DNA of 64,000 nt from Sepioteuthis lessoniana (taxonomy: Eukaryota > Mollusca > Cephalopoda > Myopsida > Loliginidae): contig OY757904.1 of the NCBI GenBank assembly GCA_963585895.1, forward strand, positions 85,334,336 to 85,398,335. Direction: 5' to 3'. Both the position numbers and the translations under genes were made by a program. Each line of letters starts with the position of its first letter. The stretch's first letter is position 1. A model generated the notes under the pieces. The model searched no databases, was not told where the DNA came from, and was given only the letters and a program-made list of their open reading frames with translations. Below are positions 60,868 to 64,000 of this stretch, piece after piece.

Positions 60868-63800
60868 CTAAACTAACCCGTGCTTTATCGTTGCGCTTCC
60901 GTGCAAATGGACAAGGGAACCGACAGCTAAAGCTAACCCGTGCTTTATCGTTGCGCGTCCGTAAAAAAGGAGAAGGGAACCGACAGCTAAAGCTAACCCG
61001 TGCTTTATCGTTGTGCTGCCGTGCAAATGGACAAGGGAACCGACAGCTAAAGCTAACCCGTTCTTTATCGTTGCGATGCCGTGCAAATGGACAAGGGAAC
61101 AGACAGCTAAAGCTAACCCGTGCTTTATCGTTGCGCAGCCGTTCAAATGGACAAGGGAAACGACAGTTAAAGCTAACTCGTGCTTTATCGTTGCGCAGCC
61201 TTGCAAATGGACAAGTGAACCGACAGCTAAAGCTAACCCGTTCTTTATCGTTGCGCTGCCGTGCAAATTGACCAGGGAACAGACAGCTAAAGCGAAACCG
61301 GGCTTTATCGTTGCGCAGCCGTGCAAATGGACAAGGGAACCGACAGCTAAAGCTAACCCGTGTTTTATCGTTGCGCAGCCGTGCAAATGGACAAGGGAAC
61401 CGACAGCTAAAGCTAACCCGTGATTTATCGTTGCAATGACGTGCAAATGGACAAGTGAACCGACAGCTAAAGCTAACCCGTGCTTAATCGTTTCGCAGCC
61501 GTGCAAATGGACAAGGGAACCGACAGCTAAAGCTAACCCGTGCTTTATCGCTGCGCAGCCGTGGAAATGGACAAGGGAACCGACAGCTAATGCTTACCTG
61601 TGCTTTATCGTTGCGCATGCGTGCAAATGGACAAGGGAACCGACAGCTAAAGCTAACCAATGCTTTATCGTTGCTCAGCTGTTCACAGGGACACGGGAAC
61701 CAACAGCTAAAGCTAACCCGTGCTTTATCGTTGCGCAGCCGTGCAAATGGACAAGGGAACCGACAGCTAAAGCTAACCCGTGCTTTATCGCTGCGCAGCC
61801 GTGCCAATGGACAAGGGAAGCGACAGCTAATGCTTACCCGTGCTTTATCGCTGCCACTCCGTGCAAATGGACAAGGGAACCGACAGCTAAAGCTAACCCG
61901 TGCTTTATCGTTGCGCTGCCGTGCAAATGGACAAGTGAACCGACAGCTAAAGCTTACCCGTGCTTAATCGTTGCGCTACCGTGCAAATGGATAAGGGAAC
62001 CGACAGCTAAAGCTAACCCGTGCTTTATCGTTTGGCAGCCGTGCAAATGGACAAGGGAACCGACAGCTAAAGCTAACCCGTGTTTTATCGCTGCGCAGCC
62101 GTGCAAATGGACAAGGGAACCGACAGCTAAAACTTACCCGTGCTTTATCACTGCCACGCCGTGCAAATGGACCAGGGAACCGAGAGCTAAAGCTAACCCG
62201 TGCTTTATCGCTGTGCAGCCGTGCAAATAGACAAGGGAACCGACAGGTAAAGCTAACCCGTGCTTCATCGTTGCGCAGCCGTGCAAATGGACAAGGAAAC
62301 CGACAGCTAAAGCTAACCCGTGCTTTATCGTTGCGCAGCCGTGCAAATGGACAAGGGATCCGACAGCTAAAGCTAACCCGTGCTTTATCGTTGCGCTGCC
62401 GTGCAAATGGACAAGGGAACCGACAGCTAAAGCTAACCCGTGCTTTATCGTTGCGCACCCGTGCAAATGGACAAGGGAACTGACAGCTAAAGCTAACCCG
62501 TGCTTTATCGTTGCGCAGCCGTGCAAAGGGACAAGGGAACCGACAGCTAAAGCTTACCCGTGATTTATCGTTGCACTGCCGTGCAAATGGACAGGGAACC
62601 GACAGCTAAAGCAAACCTGTGCTTTATCGTTGCGCAGCCTTGCAAATGGACAAGTGAACAGACAGCTAAAGCTAACCCGTTCTTTATCGTTGCACTGCCG
62701 TGCAAATGGACCAGGGAACCGACAGTTAAAGCTAACCCGTGCTTTATCGTTGCGCAGCCTTGCACATGGACAAGTGAACCGACAGCTAAAGCTAACCCGT
62801 TCTTTATCGTGGCGCTGCCGTGCAAATGGACCAGGGAACCGACAGCTAAAGCTAACCCGTGCTTTATCGCTGCACAGCCGTGCAAAGGGACAAGGGAACC
62901 GACAGCTAAAGCTAACCCGGGCTTAATCGTTGCGCAGCCGTGCAAATGGACAAGGGAACCGACAGCTAAAGCTAACCCGTGATTTATCGTTGCGCTGCCG
63001 TGCAAATGGCCAGGGAACCGACAGCTAAAGCTAACCTGTGCTTAATCGTTGCGCTGCCGTGCAAATGGACAAGGGAACCGACAGCTAAAGCTAACCCGGG
63101 CTTAATCGTTGCGCAGCCGTGCAAATGGACAAGGGAACCGACAGCTAAAGCTGACCTGTGCTTTATCGTTGCGCAGCCGTGCAAATGGACAAGGGAACCG
63201 ACAGCTAAAGCTAACCCGTGCTTTACCTTTGCGCAGCCGTGCAAATGGACAAGGGAACTGACAGCTAAAATTAACCCGTGCTTTATCGCTGCGTAGCAGC
63301 GCAAATGGACAAGGGAACCGACAGCTAAAGCTAACCCGTGCTTTATCGTTGCGCTGCCGTGCAAATGGACAAGGGAACCGACAGCTAAAGCTAACCCGTG
63401 CTTTACCTTTGCGCCGCCGTGCAAATGGACAAGGGAACTGACAGCTAAAATTAACCCGTGCTTTATCGCTGCGCAGCCGCGCAAATGGACAAGGGAACCG
63501 ACAGCTAAAGCTAACCCGTGCTTTATCGTTGCGCAGCCGTGCAAATGGCCAAGGGAACCGACAGCTAAAGCTAACCCGTGCTTTATCGTTGCGCAGCCGT
63601 TCACATGGACACGGGAACCGACAGCTAAATCTAACCCGTGCTTTATCGTTGCGCAGCCGTGCAAATGGACAAGGGAACCGACAGCTAAAGCTAACCCGTG
63701 CTTTATCGTTGCGCAGCCGTGCAAATCGACAAGGGAACCGACAGCTAAAGCTAACCAGTGCTTTATCGCTGCGCAGCCGTGCAAATGGACAAGGGAACCG

Positions 63801-64000
63801 ACAGCTAATGCTTACCCTTGCTTTAGCGCTGCCACGCCGTGCAAATGGACAAGGGAACCGACAGCTAAAGCTTACCCGTGCTTTATCGCTGCGCAGCCGT
63901 GCAAATGGACAAGAGAACCGACAGCTAAAGCAGACCCGTGCTTTATCGTTGCGCTGCCGTGCAAATGGACAAGGGAACTGACAGCTAAAGCTAAGCCTTG
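60868..64000 (+). repeat. Block 21: a-b type, right-truncated (52 complete monomers)
   Basis: Markers: class a 62547-62605 and class b 62966-63024. Copy of block 17 at offset 13,542. Private changes include GCGCGTCCG near 60955, GCGTAGCAGC near 63293 and CTTTAGCGC near 63825. The array continues past the window end. Confidence 0.9.

Larger units (their letters stand above)
1..64000 (+). repeat. 60-bp satellite array, 1,068 monomers, fills the window
   Basis: Every base belongs to a head-to-tail 60-bp repeat. Taking CTAAAG as position 1, the consensus can be read at 179-238. Counting phase shifts gives 979 monomers of 60 bp, 82 of 59 bp and 7 of 58 bp, exactly 63,984 bp, plus a 16-bp partial monomer at 63985-64000. 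No monomer is inverted and no monomer is longer than 60 bp. Neighbouring monomers differ at several positions, the most frequent being A or T at position 31 (GCGCAGCC or GCGCTGCC) and C or T at position 55 (AACCGAC or AACTGAC). Array edges lie outside the window on both sides. Role is unknown; a heterochromatic structural satellite is the likely class, inferred only from size and layering. Confidence 0.99.

Noticed and set aside
1..64000. CRISPR array
   Set aside because: There are no unique spacers; the whole 60-bp period is repeated sequence, with variants shared among many units.
1..64000. Interstitial telomere array (CTAACCC occurs in most monomers)
   Set aside because: Only one telomere-like heptamer per 60 bp and no tandem TTAGGG; chance similarity is sufficient.
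1..64000. Bacterial or phage origin (iterons, surface-protein repeats)
   Set aside because: More than 1,000 monomers in layered units with no gene in 64 kb is unlike bacterial iterons or coding repeats, which are far shorter or keep a single frame.
1..64000. tRNA, rRNA or small RNA genes
   Set aside because: No cloverleaf, conserved rRNA segment or pol III box arrangement; the short dyads in the monomer are only 4-6 bp.

Overview
The whole 64 kb window is one uninterrupted array of a 60-bp tandem satellite. I find no protein-coding gene, RNA gene, transposon, CRISPR array or stretch of unique sequence. Following the repeat phase line by line gives 1,068 complete monomers, all head-to-tail in one orientation: 979 of 60 bp, 82 of 59 bp and 7 of 58 bp. 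These sum to 63,984 bp, and a 16-bp partial monomer closes the window. The monomer at 179-238 equals the consensus by eye. It is 53% G+C (16 G, 16 C) with five CpG sites. An array of this size and layering is typical of eukaryotic heterochromatin (centromeric, pericentromeric, subtelomeric or sex-chromosome satellite). I do not recognise the monomer and cannot name the organism. The undepleted CpG suggests a genome, or a locus, without heavy long-term CpG methylation, but that is only inference.

The array has at least three levels of order. Level 1 is the 60-bp monomer. Level 2 is blocks of mostly 2-4 kb, bounded by a distinctive 59-bp monomer here called class c, which starts at 1918, 2097, 4792, 8267, 11262, 11621, 15694, 17790, 21265, 24260, 24619, 28692, 32347, 36184, 39539, 43671, 47326, 50923, 54278, 57633 and 60868. 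Level 3 is superrepeats made of several blocks: 4792-17789 (12,998 bp) is repeated directly downstream from 17790, and 43,671-50,922 repeats 28,692-36,183. A 3,355-bp block occurs at 36184, 50923 and 54278, the last two in tandem.

Non-60-bp monomers are all deletions and fall into seven recurring classes. a: one A lost from GGACAAGGG, 37 copies. b: GGCCAGGG, 12 copies. c: CTAAACTAAC, 21 copies. d: CAGTAAAG, 4 copies. e: GCTACCCG or its near variant, 6 copies. f: GCGCACCGTG, 2 copies. g: CCGTAAATGG, two bases lost, 7 copies. They act as fixed markers from which the block history can be read.

Copies of a superrepeat differ by few substitutions, while neighbouring monomers differ at several positions. 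This is the usual sign of recent amplification of large units. Differences between large copies are mainly whole-monomer gains and losses (60, 240, 300 and 599 bp) and abrupt switches of the best-matching offset, as expected from unequal exchange or conversion in register. Four of the six reading frames of the consensus have no stop, so long open frames occur on both strands (up to 607 codons at 15041-16864, minus strand). I regard these as by-products of a period divisible by three and not as genes.
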